A stretch of DNA of 64,000 bases, taken from assembly GCA_024742765.1 (NCBI GenBank), contig JANSXT010000007.1, positions 103,132 to 167,131 on the forward strand, given 5' to 3'. The notes beneath the pieces were generated by a model. It ran no database searches. It had not been told where the DNA came from and saw only the letters and a program-made list of their open reading frames with translations. Both the position numbers and the translations under genes were made by a program. Shown piece after piece: positions 55,915-64,000 of the stretch (positions are counted from its first letter, which is position 1; each line of letters begins with the position of its first letter). This DNA comes from Phyllobacteriaceae bacterium. Its GTDB lineage: Bacteria > Pseudomonadota > Alphaproteobacteria > Rhizobiales > Rhizobiaceae.

Positions 55915-58900
55915 CGCGTTCGCGCCGCACCGCGTCGGCCCATTCCAGCGCCCGCGCCAGGTGGTCGTAATCGCCGTCGAAATCCGCTTCCCGGAACGGC
56001 ATGAGACGGCTCGGATAGCCTTGATTGGGATCGTTATAGTGGGCGCAAAGCCCTTCCAGCTTCTCCCATGCACGCGCGGCCAGCGTGGCGGCATCGTCAT
56101 TCTTGCCGCCCGATACCGGCCGGGCGACCAATTCGCCGCGCGCGCCCAGCCGGACATAGATCAGTTCGCCCGGCGCCGATTTTGCGGGTTCGTCGAAGGC
56201 GCCGCGTTCAAGCAGCGCTGCTTCAATCGGCAGCTGCGGTGCCAGCAGCGCCTGCACCTGCGGCGCCGATGGCGCGGCGCCCGTCTTGAAGTCGATAATG
56301 TCGGCGTTCCCGTCGCGGCGTGCATCGACCCGGTCGGCATAGCCCCGCAGCGTCACCCCCGTTGGGCCAATCGGCATCGGCCGCGCACGGGCCTCGGGAT
56401 GCCGTGCTGTGATCAGCGGTTGCCGCCCGGCCTCCCAGGCAACGATCCGCGGCAGGGCCGCTTGCATGCGCGCCCACCAGACCGCGTCGATTTCCGGCGG
56501 AAGTTTTTCGGCATCGAACACATCCCGCGCCAGGCGCTCGAGCGCGGCTTGGGCCGTCTCCATCGACCAGTCGATGGCTGCACGCGCGGCCTCCTCCATC
56601 ACCTTGTGGATCAGCGAACCCCGGTCGGCGAAGTCCGGATCGCGCACCAGCGGATCGAGCGGCACCAGTTCCAGAACGCGGCGCGCATGGACGGCATAGG
56701 GATCGCGCCGCAGCGTCTCCACTTCGGTCACCGACAACGATTTTGGTCGAGCGGCAAGCGGCGGCTTTGGCGCCGGCCGTCTGGCGGGATCGGCGTTGAT
56801 CGGCGCTGCGACCGTCTCGGCCAACTGCGCATAGTGCTCGCCGGCGACTTGCATGGCCGCTGTCCGGTCCGCCCCGGCCAGCGTTTCGAGCCGCTGCAGC
56901 CAGCGCGAGGCGACCGCCGGCGCGCCGCCCGCCCGCGCTGCGCGGGTCAGGAGCACGCGGCGATTGCCCATCGCCATCTGGAAATCATGGGCGGCCAGCC
57001 CGATGCGCCGCTCGGGCGGATCGAGCCCGATCTCGGTCTTCATCGACCGCGTCAGGAACGCGTCATTGGATGTCTGCGCCGGCCATGTGCCTTCATTGAG
57101 GCCGCCCAGCACCATCAGGTCGACGGTCTGCAGGCGCGCTTCCAGTGTGCCCCAGATCGAAATGCGCGGATGGCCGCCGCCGGCCGGCTTGATGGCCATC
57201 GTCGCGGTCAGGGCGCGGACCATGTCCGGCCACTGGTCGGGAGGGAAGGCGATGGGCGTTTCACTGTCGCGCAGGCGCCTCAGCAGACCTTCGAGCGCCA
57301 TGCCGCTTTCGCCGGCATAGAGCGCGTCGAACCGGCCTTCATCATCGCGCGCGATCGCTTCGAGAATCTGAACCGTCGCACGCACCGCATCATCAAGCGA
57401 AACGGTTGGCGAATCGTCGCCGAGCGCGCAAAGCGGCGCGAACGCCGCTTTGATGCGCCCCGCCAGGTGCCGCGCGCGATCGAAAGCGTTGGCATCTATG
57501 GTCTTGAACCAGTCCGGCTTGCGTCGCCCGTCATCGGCCCATTGCGAAAGCGCTTCGTTCGCAAAGGCAGCGAACCGGGCAAGCCGGATCCGGCCGGTGC
57601 CGCCGCGCAGGGCCAGCATTTCCAGATGTGCCGTTGCTGCCATATGCGCCGGGCGATCCGCACCGAACCGGGCGAGCGGGTGCTTGAGGAGGGCCAGAAG
57701 CGCGGCGGGGTCTGCTTCGCCCAACGCCAGTGGCAGCGCAAGCGCGAGCAGACTGCCGTGCGGCGTCAGTGCGAACGGCGTGCCGCCGGAATCGTTGGCG
57801 TCGATCTTGAAGCGCGCAAGTTCGCTGGCCACGCGGCGCGCAAGCGGCCGGTCGGGCGTCACCAGCGCGGCCGTCGCCTGCGGATCGAGAATGGCCTCGC
57901 GCAGCGCACAGGCGATCGCCAGCGCCTCAGCTCGCTCATTGGCCGCATGCAGGATGGCGGTTCCGTTGAACGCCGTTTCGTCGATGGCCGCGCGCTGCAT
58001 CGCCCAATCCGCCGTGCGTTCGGCGGGCGCCAGCGCGGCGGCGACCCAGCGGCTGCGCGCTGCGACTGCCTTGTCTTCTGTCGCACCGAGCCGGTCGATG
58101 GCGTCGGGTGCGATTCCGATCGAGCGCACCAGCGCGTGCATGCCGAACTGCGGATGGCCGATCACCGGCGTGGCATCGCCATCGGTTTCCAAAAGCGCGC
58201 GCGTTTCGGCGTCCATCGCCATGTCATAGCCGGGAAGCACCACGGCGCCCTGAGGCAGCCGTGCGACTGTCGCGATCAGCTCAGCCGTCGCCGGGATGGT
58301 GCCGGTCGAGCCGGCGACGATCACCGGCCCGTCGGGCGGCGCAGCGGCGAGCCGGGCGGCCTCGGCCCGGATCATCCGGTTGCGATGGTCGGCCGGATCG
58401 AGCCGGTTGGCCTCGCCGAGATGCGCCGGCCACGCCTGTTTGACGATCTGCAGGAAGGCGAGCGTGACGTTCCACCATTCCGACACCTCGGCGCCGGCCG
58501 CCTCCTCGATGGCCTTGAACGGTATTCCTTCGGTCTGAAGCTGGTCGATCAGCGTCGCCAGATCGGCCGCCATCCAGAAGGCGTCGGCGGTCGACACCGG
58601 AGTCGTCACCCGCTCGATGCCGTAAAGCGCCTGCAGATCGTCGGTCATCGCCTCGGTCCAGCGCGCCGTCAGCGTGCCGAGCGCAAGTTGTCTTTCGAGC
58701 GGATCGATCGCCGGCGGCACGGACAGCGTCTCGCCCGCACCGGCGGCAAAGAAGGCGGCATCCGCGTCGAATTCGCCGAGCGGGCGGATGCGCGGCAAGA
58801 GGATCGAGCGCTGGCCGAGCGCATCCATAAAGACCGACCGCAACTCGCGCGCCGCGCGTCGCGTCGGCACATAGATGGTCGCCCGCGCCAATGCCATCGG

Positions 58901-59026
58901 ATCGCCATCGAAGGTGAACCCGTCGACCACCGTGCCGTTCAGCAGGCCATCGGCGATGGCGGGCAGGAACGGCGCGCCGGGCGCGACGGTGAAGACGTTG
59001 GGATGGATGTAGCGGGTGTGGGTCAC
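55907..59026 (-). CDS. addB: AddB, second subunit of AddAB, GTG start
   Basis: A 1039-residue subunit of the alphaproteobacterial AddB type. It has a degenerate helicase-like N-terminal half (ATIYVPTRRAARELRSVF and VIVAGSTGTIPATAELI) and a C-terminal RecB-like nuclease with GYADRVDARRDGNADIIDFKTG. The second segment replaces the canonical Walker A of Bacillus AddB. A GTG at 59026 before THTRYIHPNVFTVAPG matches family N-termini; 41 codons upstream are open but unlikely. A weak ribosome site leaves the start uncertain. It lies 53 bp after murU. Confidence 0.94.
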   Translation of the reverse strand: MTHTRYIHPNVFTVAPGAPFLPAIADGLLNGTVVDGFTFDGDPMALARATIYVPTRRAARELRSVFMDALGQRSILLPRIRPLGEFDADAAFFAAGAGETLSVPPAIDPLERQLALGTLTARWTEAMTDDLQALYGIERVTTPVSTADAFWMAADLATLIDQLQTEGIPFKAIEEAAGAEVSEWWNVTLAFLQIVKQAWPAHLGEANRLDPADHRNRMIRAEAARLAAAPPDGPVIVAGSTGTIPATAELIATVARLPQGAVVLPGYDMAMDAETRALLETDGDATPVIGHPQFGMHALVRSIGIAPDAIDRLGATEDKAVAARSRWVAAALAPAERTADWAMQRAAIDETAFNGTAILHAANERAEALAIACALREAILDPQATAALVTPDRPLARRVASELARFKIDANDSGGTPFALTPHGSLLALALPLALGEADPAALLALLKHPLARFGADRPAHMAATAHLEMLALRGGTGRIRLARFAAFANEALSQWADDGRRKPDWFKTIDANAFDRARHLAGRIKAAFAPLCALGDDSPTVSLDDAVRATVQILEAIARDDEGRFDALYAGESGMALEGLLRRLRDSETPIAFPPDQWPDMVRALTATMAIKPAGGGHPRISIWGTLEARLQTVDLMVLGGLNEGTWPAQTSNDAFLTRSMKTEIGLDPPERRIGLAAHDFQMAMGNRRVLLTRAARAGGAPAVASRWLQRLETLAGADRTAAMQVAGEHYAQLAETVAAPINADPARRPAPKPPLAARPKSLSVTEVETLRRDPYAVHARRVLELVPLDPLVRDPDFADRGSLIHKVMEEAARAAIDWSMETAQAALERLARDVFDAEKLPPEIDAVWWARMQAALPRIVAWEAGRQPLITARHPEARARPMPIGPTGVTLRGYADRVDARRDGNADIIDFKTGAAPSAPQVQALLAPQLPIEAALLERGAFDEPAKSAPGELIYVRLGARGELVARPVSGGKNDDAATLAARAWEKLEGLCAHYNDPNQGYPSRLMPFREADFDGDYDHLARALEWADAVRRERDG

Positions 59027-59079
59027 GGCGGCCGATCGCGATTCGGAGAGGCCAAGTCTGCGGCCCGCCCGCTTCGCGG

Positions 59080-59805
59080 TCAAACCCCGCCGGCCGCCAG
59101 ATGCGCTTCGACTGCGGCCAGCCCGTCCGGCGTGCCGACTGTGTACCAATGGCCGTCTTCGAGCGTATGGCCGAACAGCCGCCCGGATGCGATCGCTCTG
59201 TCGAAATAGCGGTGCAACGAATGCGGCTCGGCGTCGGCACCGGCAAAGACCGCCGGGTCGATCACCGCCGCGCCCGCATAGATCACCTCGGTCCCCGCTC
59301 GGTCCGGCGACCGTGCGATCCGGTTGTCGGCGTCGAGCACAAAATCGATCCCGCCCGAATGACCCGTCGTGTCGGCAAGGCGCGCGGTCAGGAGCAGCAT
59401 GTCCATGCGCGCCGGATCGAACGCGTCGATCATCGCCGCAAGCGTCGGTCTGTCGGCATCGACCCAGAACGTGTCGGCGTTGAGCAGTGCGAACGGCGCA
59501 TCGCCGAGCAGCGGCAGCGCCTTGACCACGCCGCCGCCGGTTTCGAGGATCGCATCGCGCTCGTCGCTTATTGTGGTGTCAGGTGTCTGACGCTGCGCGC
59601 AATGCGCAATGATCTGCTCGCCCAGATAATGGACGTTGACGACGGCGCGTCCGATTCCGGCCCCCTCCGCCGCATCCAGCGTCCGGTCGAGCATGGTGCG
59701 CCCACCCACCGGAACCAGCGGCTTGGGCACCGTGTCGGTGATCGGCCGCAGCCTTTTGCCGAAGCCGGCGGCCAGCACCATGGCCGTTGAAACGCGAACG
59801 GTCAT
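59080..59805 (-). CDS. murU: MurU-like N-acetylmuramate-1-phosphate uridylyltransferase
   Basis: A 241-residue nucleotidyltransferase. The signature AMVLAAGFGKRLRPITDTVPKPLVPVGG binds NTP and Mg2+, VNVHYLGEQIIAHC follows, and LNADTFWVD is the catalytic acidic site. Partnered with the AmgK domain of the preceding gene, it should convert MurNAc-1-phosphate to UDP-MurNAc, the cell-wall recycling shortcut that bypasses de novo fosfomycin-sensitive steps. Another sugar-1-P is possible. Its ATG overlaps the upstream stop (ATGA). Confidence 0.88.
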   Translation of the reverse strand: MTVRVSTAMVLAAGFGKRLRPITDTVPKPLVPVGGRTMLDRTLDAAEGAGIGRAVVNVHYLGEQIIAHCAQRQTPDTTISDERDAILETGGGVVKALPLLGDAPFALLNADTFWVDADRPTLAAMIDAFDPARMDMLLLTARLADTTGHSGGIDFVLDADNRIARSPDRAGTEVIYAGAAVIDPAVFAGADAEPHSLHRYFDRAIASGRLFGHTLEDGHWYTVGTPDGLAAVEAHLAAGGV

Positions 59806-61364
59806 CGCGGTTCGACCGTTGCGTCGAGCAGGCCGCGTGCGGCGAGCCATGCGTCGAGATCGGCCAAAGCCGGATGGGTGAGCGACTGGCGCATATAGGT
59901 CTGGATGCGTGGAAGATGGGCGATATAGCCCGGTTTGCCGTCCCGCTCGTCCAGACGCACGAAAATCCCCAGAAGCTTGGCCGCACGCTGCGCGGCAAGA
60001 ATGGCGAATGCGGCGCGGAAGTCCGCCTCGTCGAAATCCGTCGCCTGACCGCTCCTGGCCACGCAATAGGCGTCGAGCAGCTTCGTTTGCAACGCCGGTT
60101 CGATCGTCACGCGCGCGTCGCGCACCAGCGACATCACATCGTAGGCCGGGTGGGTCCACAGCGCGTCCTGAAAATCGATCAAGCCAACCCTATCGTGGCC
60201 CGTCCTGTCGCCGCGCCAGACAATGTTGGGCGAGTGGAAGTCGCGCAGCGCCAAGGTCTTCGGGCCGGCATCGATGGCGGCGAACAGCGCGCGCCAAATC
60301 CCGTGCCAGGACTGCCGGTCTTCGGCGCTGGCTGGCGCGCCAGCGACCCGTGGCACATACCAGTCGGGCAACAGATCGACTTCGATCAGGAAGGCATCGA
60401 TATCGAACGCGGGCACGCGATGGACCGTGCCGTCTTCAAGTGCAATCTCGCGCGGCCAGTCGATGGCGTGCATGGCGGCAAGGCAATCGACCGCCGCCCC
60501 GTAGCGCGCCGGGATCGGCCGGCCGGCATCGTCCAGCACGCCATCATCACCCAGATCCTCGAGCAGGATCAGCCCGGCCTCATAGTCGACAGCCATGATC
60601 TCCGGCGCCGCAAAGCCGGCCCCTGTCAAGATTCGCCCGATCGCGACGAACGGCCTTATGTCTTCCGCCAGATGGGCGATCTGCGAATAGGGCTTGCCGT
60701 CGCGCACTGGCGGTCCGTCCGGCATGGGCGGCGCATCCATCACAATCGCGCGCCATGCGCCATCGGTTGCGGTTTCGTACCGACGCGTCGAGGCATCGCC
60801 GGTCAGCGGCATGCGGTCTGCCGCGCCATGTCCGGCGGATACCAGCAATGCACGGATCGCCAGCGTTCGCTCTATGCGGGCAAGGGCCGCATCGGGTGCT
60901 TCGATTTCGATCGTGCGGGTATCGGCGCCCGTGGCGGTCACACCCTCGGAAAAGGCCAGCCGGATGGTTTCGACACCGAGCGCATGTCCCGCCCGCTCGG
61001 GCCACTCGATCAGCGCGATCCCGTTTTCAAGCGCGTCATCCAAGCCCAGTTCGGCGACCTCGTCGGGGTCGGCAATGCGATAAAGATCGAAATGGGCAAC
61101 CGGCGGGCTGGTGGCATAGTCCTGCACCAGCGTGAAGGTCGGGCTCGGCACCTCGAGTGCCGCGCCATCCGCGCCGGCCAACGCACGGATGAAAGCCCGC
61201 GCGAAGCTGGTCTTGCCGGCGCCCAGATCGCCCGACAGCGCCAGACAATCGCCCGGCAAGGCGATACGGGCCATATCGGCGGCGAACCGGGCCATGGCCG
61301 GCTCGTCGAACGGTCCGAATTGCAGCTTGGGCAAGGCGGTCTTACTCGGCGGCGACGCTGACAC
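59802..61364 (-). CDS. TsaE-AmgK fusion: tRNA t6A ATPase plus N-acetylmuramate/N-acetylglucosamine kinase
   Basis: A 520-residue fusion. Residues 1-150 are TsaE, with Walker A GDLGAGKT at 45-52 and PSPTFTLVQDY; TsaE powers the threonylcarbamoyl-A37 tRNA modification. Residues 175-510 are an aminoglycoside-phosphotransferase-like AmgK kinase, with the Brenner motif RDFHSPN at 374-380 and IDFQD at 396-400. AmgK phosphorylates MurNAc or GlcNAc at C1, followed by MurU. The start is a GTG at 61364 that overlaps divL by 23 nt. Joining these two unrelated tasks in one chain is known in alphaproteobacteria. Confidence 0.92.
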   Translation of the reverse strand: MSASPPSKTALPKLQFGPFDEPAMARFAADMARIALPGDCLALSGDLGAGKTSFARAFIRALAGADGAALEVPSPTFTLVQDYATSPPVAHFDLYRIADPDEVAELGLDDALENGIALIEWPERAGHALGVETIRLAFSEGVTATGADTRTIEIEAPDAALARIERTLAIRALLVSAGHGAADRMPLTGDASTRRYETATDGAWRAIVMDAPPMPDGPPVRDGKPYSQIAHLAEDIRPFVAIGRILTGAGFAAPEIMAVDYEAGLILLEDLGDDGVLDDAGRPIPARYGAAVDCLAAMHAIDWPREIALEDGTVHRVPAFDIDAFLIEVDLLPDWYVPRVAGAPASAEDRQSWHGIWRALFAAIDAGPKTLALRDFHSPNIVWRGDRTGHDRVGLIDFQDALWTHPAYDVMSLVRDARVTIEPALQTKLLDAYCVARSGQATDFDEADFRAAFAILAAQRAAKLLGIFVRLDERDGKPGYIAHLPRIQTYMRQSLTHPALADLDAWLAARGLLDATVEPR

Positions 61365-63870
61365 GCGCGGGCGCCTCCGGGAAGGTGACGGTCACCTCGG
61401 TGCCGCTGTCCGGCGACGACTGGATCGACACGGTCCCGTCATGCAGCGCAACGAAACTCTTGACAATGGCAAGGCCCAGCCCGGCGCCGCGTCCCCGCCC
61501 GCCATGGTCGGTGTGGAACCGCTCGAAGACCTCCGTCAGCGCCCCTTCCTCGATGCCCGGTCCGTGATCGCGGATCCGAAACCGGACGCCATTGTCGGAG
61601 CGCTCGCAGGTGAACACGACCTCGCTGTCCTCGGGCGCATAGTCGGCCGCATTGGCCAGAATATTGGTCAGGACCTGGGTCAGCCGCGCCCGGTCGGCGA
61701 CGATCGAGCCCGCCTCCGGCGCGACACGCAGCGCCAGTGTGATCCCGTGATCCTCCAGCCGCGGCATGATCTCGGCGGCCGCCGCGCGCATCACCGGCTC
61801 GATGTCGACCTCATCGAGTGCAAGTTCCATCACGCCGGCATCGACGCTCGCCAGATCGATAATGTCGCGGGTCAGGTTGTTCAGTGCGCCGGTGGATGTG
61901 GCGATATGGTCAAGATATTCGCGCTGCTTGCCGTTCAGGGGGCCAGTCGCGTCCATTTCCAGAAGTTCGGTGAAGCCGCCGATAGACGTCAAAGGCGCAC
62001 GCAGCTCATAGGAGACGTGGCGGATGAAGCGGTCGCGCAGCAGCGCCGTGCGTTCAAGCGCATCGTTGCGCTCGCGCAGGGCACGTTCCATCTGGTCGCT
62101 GGCGGTGATGTCGACGAAGGTGATCATCGTCTGTCCGTTGGGCAGCGGCACCACGGTCCAGGACAGGGTGCGTTCGCCCGTCTGCGTCCGGCCGGTCGCC
62201 CCGGCTCGGTCCTCGTCGAACCCGGTCACGATGCCGGCAAACTGTTCCCACGGTCCGGCTTCGCCGAACTTGGCCGCGCAGGCTTCGCCGATCCGGTTGA
62301 TGTGGACCCGCGCCTCGCCCTTGAGGTGGCCGACATGCCAGAAGCGCTCGAAGGCGGGATTGGCCAATTGCAGCGTACCGTCGGCCTCGAACACGGCAAC
62401 GCCCTCGGCCAGATGGTCGAGCGTCTCGCCCTGAACGCGCATCAGCGTCTTGTAGCGGCTTTCCAGATCGATGCGCTCGGTCAGGTTCTCGAAGATCCAT
62501 GTCAGTCCGCCGCGCGGATGCGGGCTGGCGATCACGCGCACCGTGCGCCCGTCAGGCAGGTACCACCAGTCCTCCTGCGGCTCGACCGCCTTGAAGGCGG
62601 CCAGAAGCCCGTCCTTCCAGCGCCGCCACTCGGGCTGCTCGGGCAGTTTTCCTTCGGTGCGCATGCGGTCGAGGAACATCGACATGTCCGGCTTGGATGC
62701 CAGGAACCCGCTGTCCAGTTCCCAAAGCTGCTCGAATGCCTGGTTGTGAAAGCGCAGCCTTGCCTCGCTGTCGAACATGGCGACGGCCGTCGTCAACTGG
62801 TCGAGCGTCTCCTCATGGCTGCGGATGGTCGTGTTCAGCTCCGCCCGCACGGCCTCGGTCTCGGTGCGGTCGCGCGCAATGCCGGCCGATCCGAAGGGGC
62901 CGGCGGCGTCGATCACATCGAACATCAGCCGGTCGCCGCGCACCACCGTCGACACCTGATCCGCAAAGCGTCCGTCGGCCTGGCGCTGCTGGGCTATGGA
63001 TTTGCCGGCCTGGGTGCCGAACAGTTCGGCCCGTTCGGCGACCACCGCGTCGGCATCGGCGCATTCGACGGCGTCCGCATAGGCGCGGTTGACCCAGGCA
63101 AGCGCCCCGTCGGCGCCGCGCAGCCACACGGGCATGTCCGACTGGTCCATCAGGGTCTGCAGCGTTTCCAGCGTTTCGACGACCCGAGCATGGTCGGCGA
63201 TCAGACGCGCATGATCGGCCCGCTCGCCGGAAAGCGACACGAACCGGACGATGGCGCTGCCGCCGCTGGTGCGGCCGGTCACCTCGACCGGATTGCCGGT
63301 CGGCGTCTGCACCAGATCGTCAAACGGCTGGGCGTGGTCACGCAATCTGGCGATCGCCTGTTCGATGCGCGCCGCCGAGCGCGGCTCGAGCCAGCGTCCG
63401 AAGGCGAGAAATTCCGATCGCGGTTCGGGCGCGCCGGATCTGGCGCCAAGCGTGCCGATCACCGCGGCGGGCTTGTTGGGTTCGTCGCTCCACACGATCG
63501 CCCGCTGTCCCTCGGACGCGGCGAGCGTTTCGAGCTGGCTCAGACGGCCCGACAGTGTCGATACCTTGCCGCGCAGCGCCAAATTCTGTGATGCCGTGCG
63601 GCCGCGTTCGCGGATCAGCCACAGCGCCGAGCCGATCGCGGCGGTGAGGGCGCCGGTGAAAAGCGCGAGCTGGGCGACCTCGAACGTGTCCAGCGATATC
63701 ATCCAAAACGGCGTGGAGGGCGGGGCGGTGACGGGGTCGGTCTGCGCCGTGGCGATGCCGGTCCAAAGGGCGGCCAACGCGCTGCCGCCTAGAAAGGTCG
63801 GAAGGCGCCCCCGGCGCGATAATGGGTTTGAGACGCGCCGCCAATTACGCGTCCTGCCTTCATGCGGCAT
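61342..63870 (-). CDS. divL: DivL-type PAS sensor kinase with Tyr at the phospho-acceptor site
   Basis: An 842-residue membrane protein. Hydrophobic segments at about 25-42 and 60-86 precede a coiled coil (88-120) and several PAS domains (to about 600). The dimerisation helix reads RHVSYELRAPLTSIGGF: Tyr621 occupies the position of the usual histidine in S-H-E-L-R, the hallmark of DivL. The ATPase domain is intact (N-box TNILANAADY, G1 DHGPGIEEG, G2 GRGAGLGLAIV). DivL binds DivK and tunes CckA to control CtrA and the cell cycle at the pole. AAGGGGA precedes the ATG at 63870. The order divL-tsaE-murU-addB-addA agrees with other alphaproteobacteria as I recall them. Confidence 0.87.
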   Translation of the reverse strand: MPHEGRTRNWRRVSNPLSRRGRLPTFLGGSALAALWTGIATAQTDPVTAPPSTPFWMISLDTFEVAQLALFTGALTAAIGSALWLIRERGRTASQNLALRGKVSTLSGRLSQLETLAASEGQRAIVWSDEPNKPAAVIGTLGARSGAPEPRSEFLAFGRWLEPRSAARIEQAIARLRDHAQPFDDLVQTPTGNPVEVTGRTSGGSAIVRFVSLSGERADHARLIADHARVVETLETLQTLMDQSDMPVWLRGADGALAWVNRAYADAVECADADAVVAERAELFGTQAGKSIAQQRQADGRFADQVSTVVRGDRLMFDVIDAAGPFGSAGIARDRTETEAVRAELNTTIRSHEETLDQLTTAVAMFDSEARLRFHNQAFEQLWELDSGFLASKPDMSMFLDRMRTEGKLPEQPEWRRWKDGLLAAFKAVEPQEDWWYLPDGRTVRVIASPHPRGGLTWIFENLTERIDLESRYKTLMRVQGETLDHLAEGVAVFEADGTLQLANPAFERFWHVGHLKGEARVHINRIGEACAAKFGEAGPWEQFAGIVTGFDEDRAGATGRTQTGERTLSWTVVPLPNGQTMITFVDITASDQMERALRERNDALERTALLRDRFIRHVSYELRAPLTSIGGFTELLEMDATGPLNGKQREYLDHIATSTGALNNLTRDIIDLASVDAGVMELALDEVDIEPVMRAAAAEIMPRLEDHGITLALRVAPEAGSIVADRARLTQVLTNILANAADYAPEDSEVVFTCERSDNGVRFRIRDHGPGIEEGALTEVFERFHTDHGGRGRGAGLGLAIVKSFVALHDGTVSIQSSPDSGTEVTVTFPEAPARVSVAAE

Positions 63871-64000
63871 GCGGGTCCCCTTTTGCCTCCGCGCAAGGGG
63901 CGCCGTGCACGGGCCGTTACCGCGCACGTAAACGAAGCACCCCGACACACGAATCACCGCACCATAGCTGGCGCCGGAATCGCCGTGAAGCCTCGCGCAC

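Noticed and set aside
55961..59209. 1082-codon open frame on the plus strand opposite addB
   Set aside because: Shadow of the high-GC minus-strand gene: Arg/Gly/His-rich translation, no family motif and no ribosome site.
61132..63591. 819-codon open frame on the plus strand opposite divL
   Set aside because: Antisense shadow; low-complexity Arg/Gly-rich product, whereas the minus strand encodes intact kinase motifs.

Overview
The window reads as a chromosomal stretch of a high-GC alphaproteobacterium, most likely of the order Hyphomicrobiales (Rhizobiales). The evidence is gene content and order: hrcA-grpE opposite rph-rdgB-hemW-rsmI-yraN, a mepA-mgsA-glk-ABC exporter-dapB-gpmA run, rpmI-rplT-pheS-pheT, and trpFBA-accD-folC next to trxA-addAB-murU-tsaE/amgK-divL. 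The last block is, from memory, origin-proximal in Agrobacterium-type genomes. I saw no rRNA, tRNA, CRISPR array, insertion sequence or phage gene.

Layout. 0-6.3 kb: the end of coaBC, a pirin and 1-Cys peroxiredoxin pair, a MarR-controlled nitroreductase-like operon, prfC and dut. 6.3-12.9 kb: a LysE exporter, comM with an upstream LexA-type box, gshB, and the compact set yraN-rsmI-hemW-rdgB-rph. 13.7-23 kb: hrcA-grpE, adenosine kinase, membrane proteins, nth/DUF2244, an AraC-OGT repair fusion, a second LysE and a GNAT. 23-29 kb: gpmA, dapB, an exporter, glk, mgsA, mepA. 29-34 kb: GtrA, HtpX, a nucleotidyltransferase, a Gfo/Idh oxidoreductase, nicotinamide phosphoribosyltransferase. 34-41 kb: translation genes (pheT, pheS, rplT, rpmI, infC) carrying accessory insertions. 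41-44.6 kb: alpha/beta hydrolase, BenE transporter, DUF2852, YgjP-like protease. 44.6-46.2 kb: a two-gene radical-SAM peptide cassette. 46.3-64 kb: tryptophan, fatty-acid and folate genes, thioredoxin, AddAB recombination nuclease, cell-wall recycling and the DivL pseudokinase.

Most interesting system. Between the YgjP-like gene and trpF lies a minus-strand pair: a 91-residue, cysteine-free precursor whose C-terminus has four Gly-rich repeats centred on Tyr/His-x-Gln (YEQ, YEQ, HTQ, YKQ), followed 12 nt later by a radical SAM/SPASM maturase. This looks like a minimal RiPP locus making aromatic cross-links on a Y/H-x-Q motif that I do not recognise from described families.

Other accessory signals. 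A DUF4160/DUF2442 toxin-antitoxin-like pair is spliced into the pheS-pheT operon, and a RelBE-type pair abuts the far end of pheT, so pheT is bracketed by two such modules. An ArsC-family gene sits between trpB and trpA with overlapping or touching reading frames. Regulatory sites that could be read directly include a MarR-type inverted repeat around a TATAAT box, a GAAC-N7-GAAC box upstream of comM, an ATT start for infC with a strong ribosome binding site, and several intrinsic terminators.
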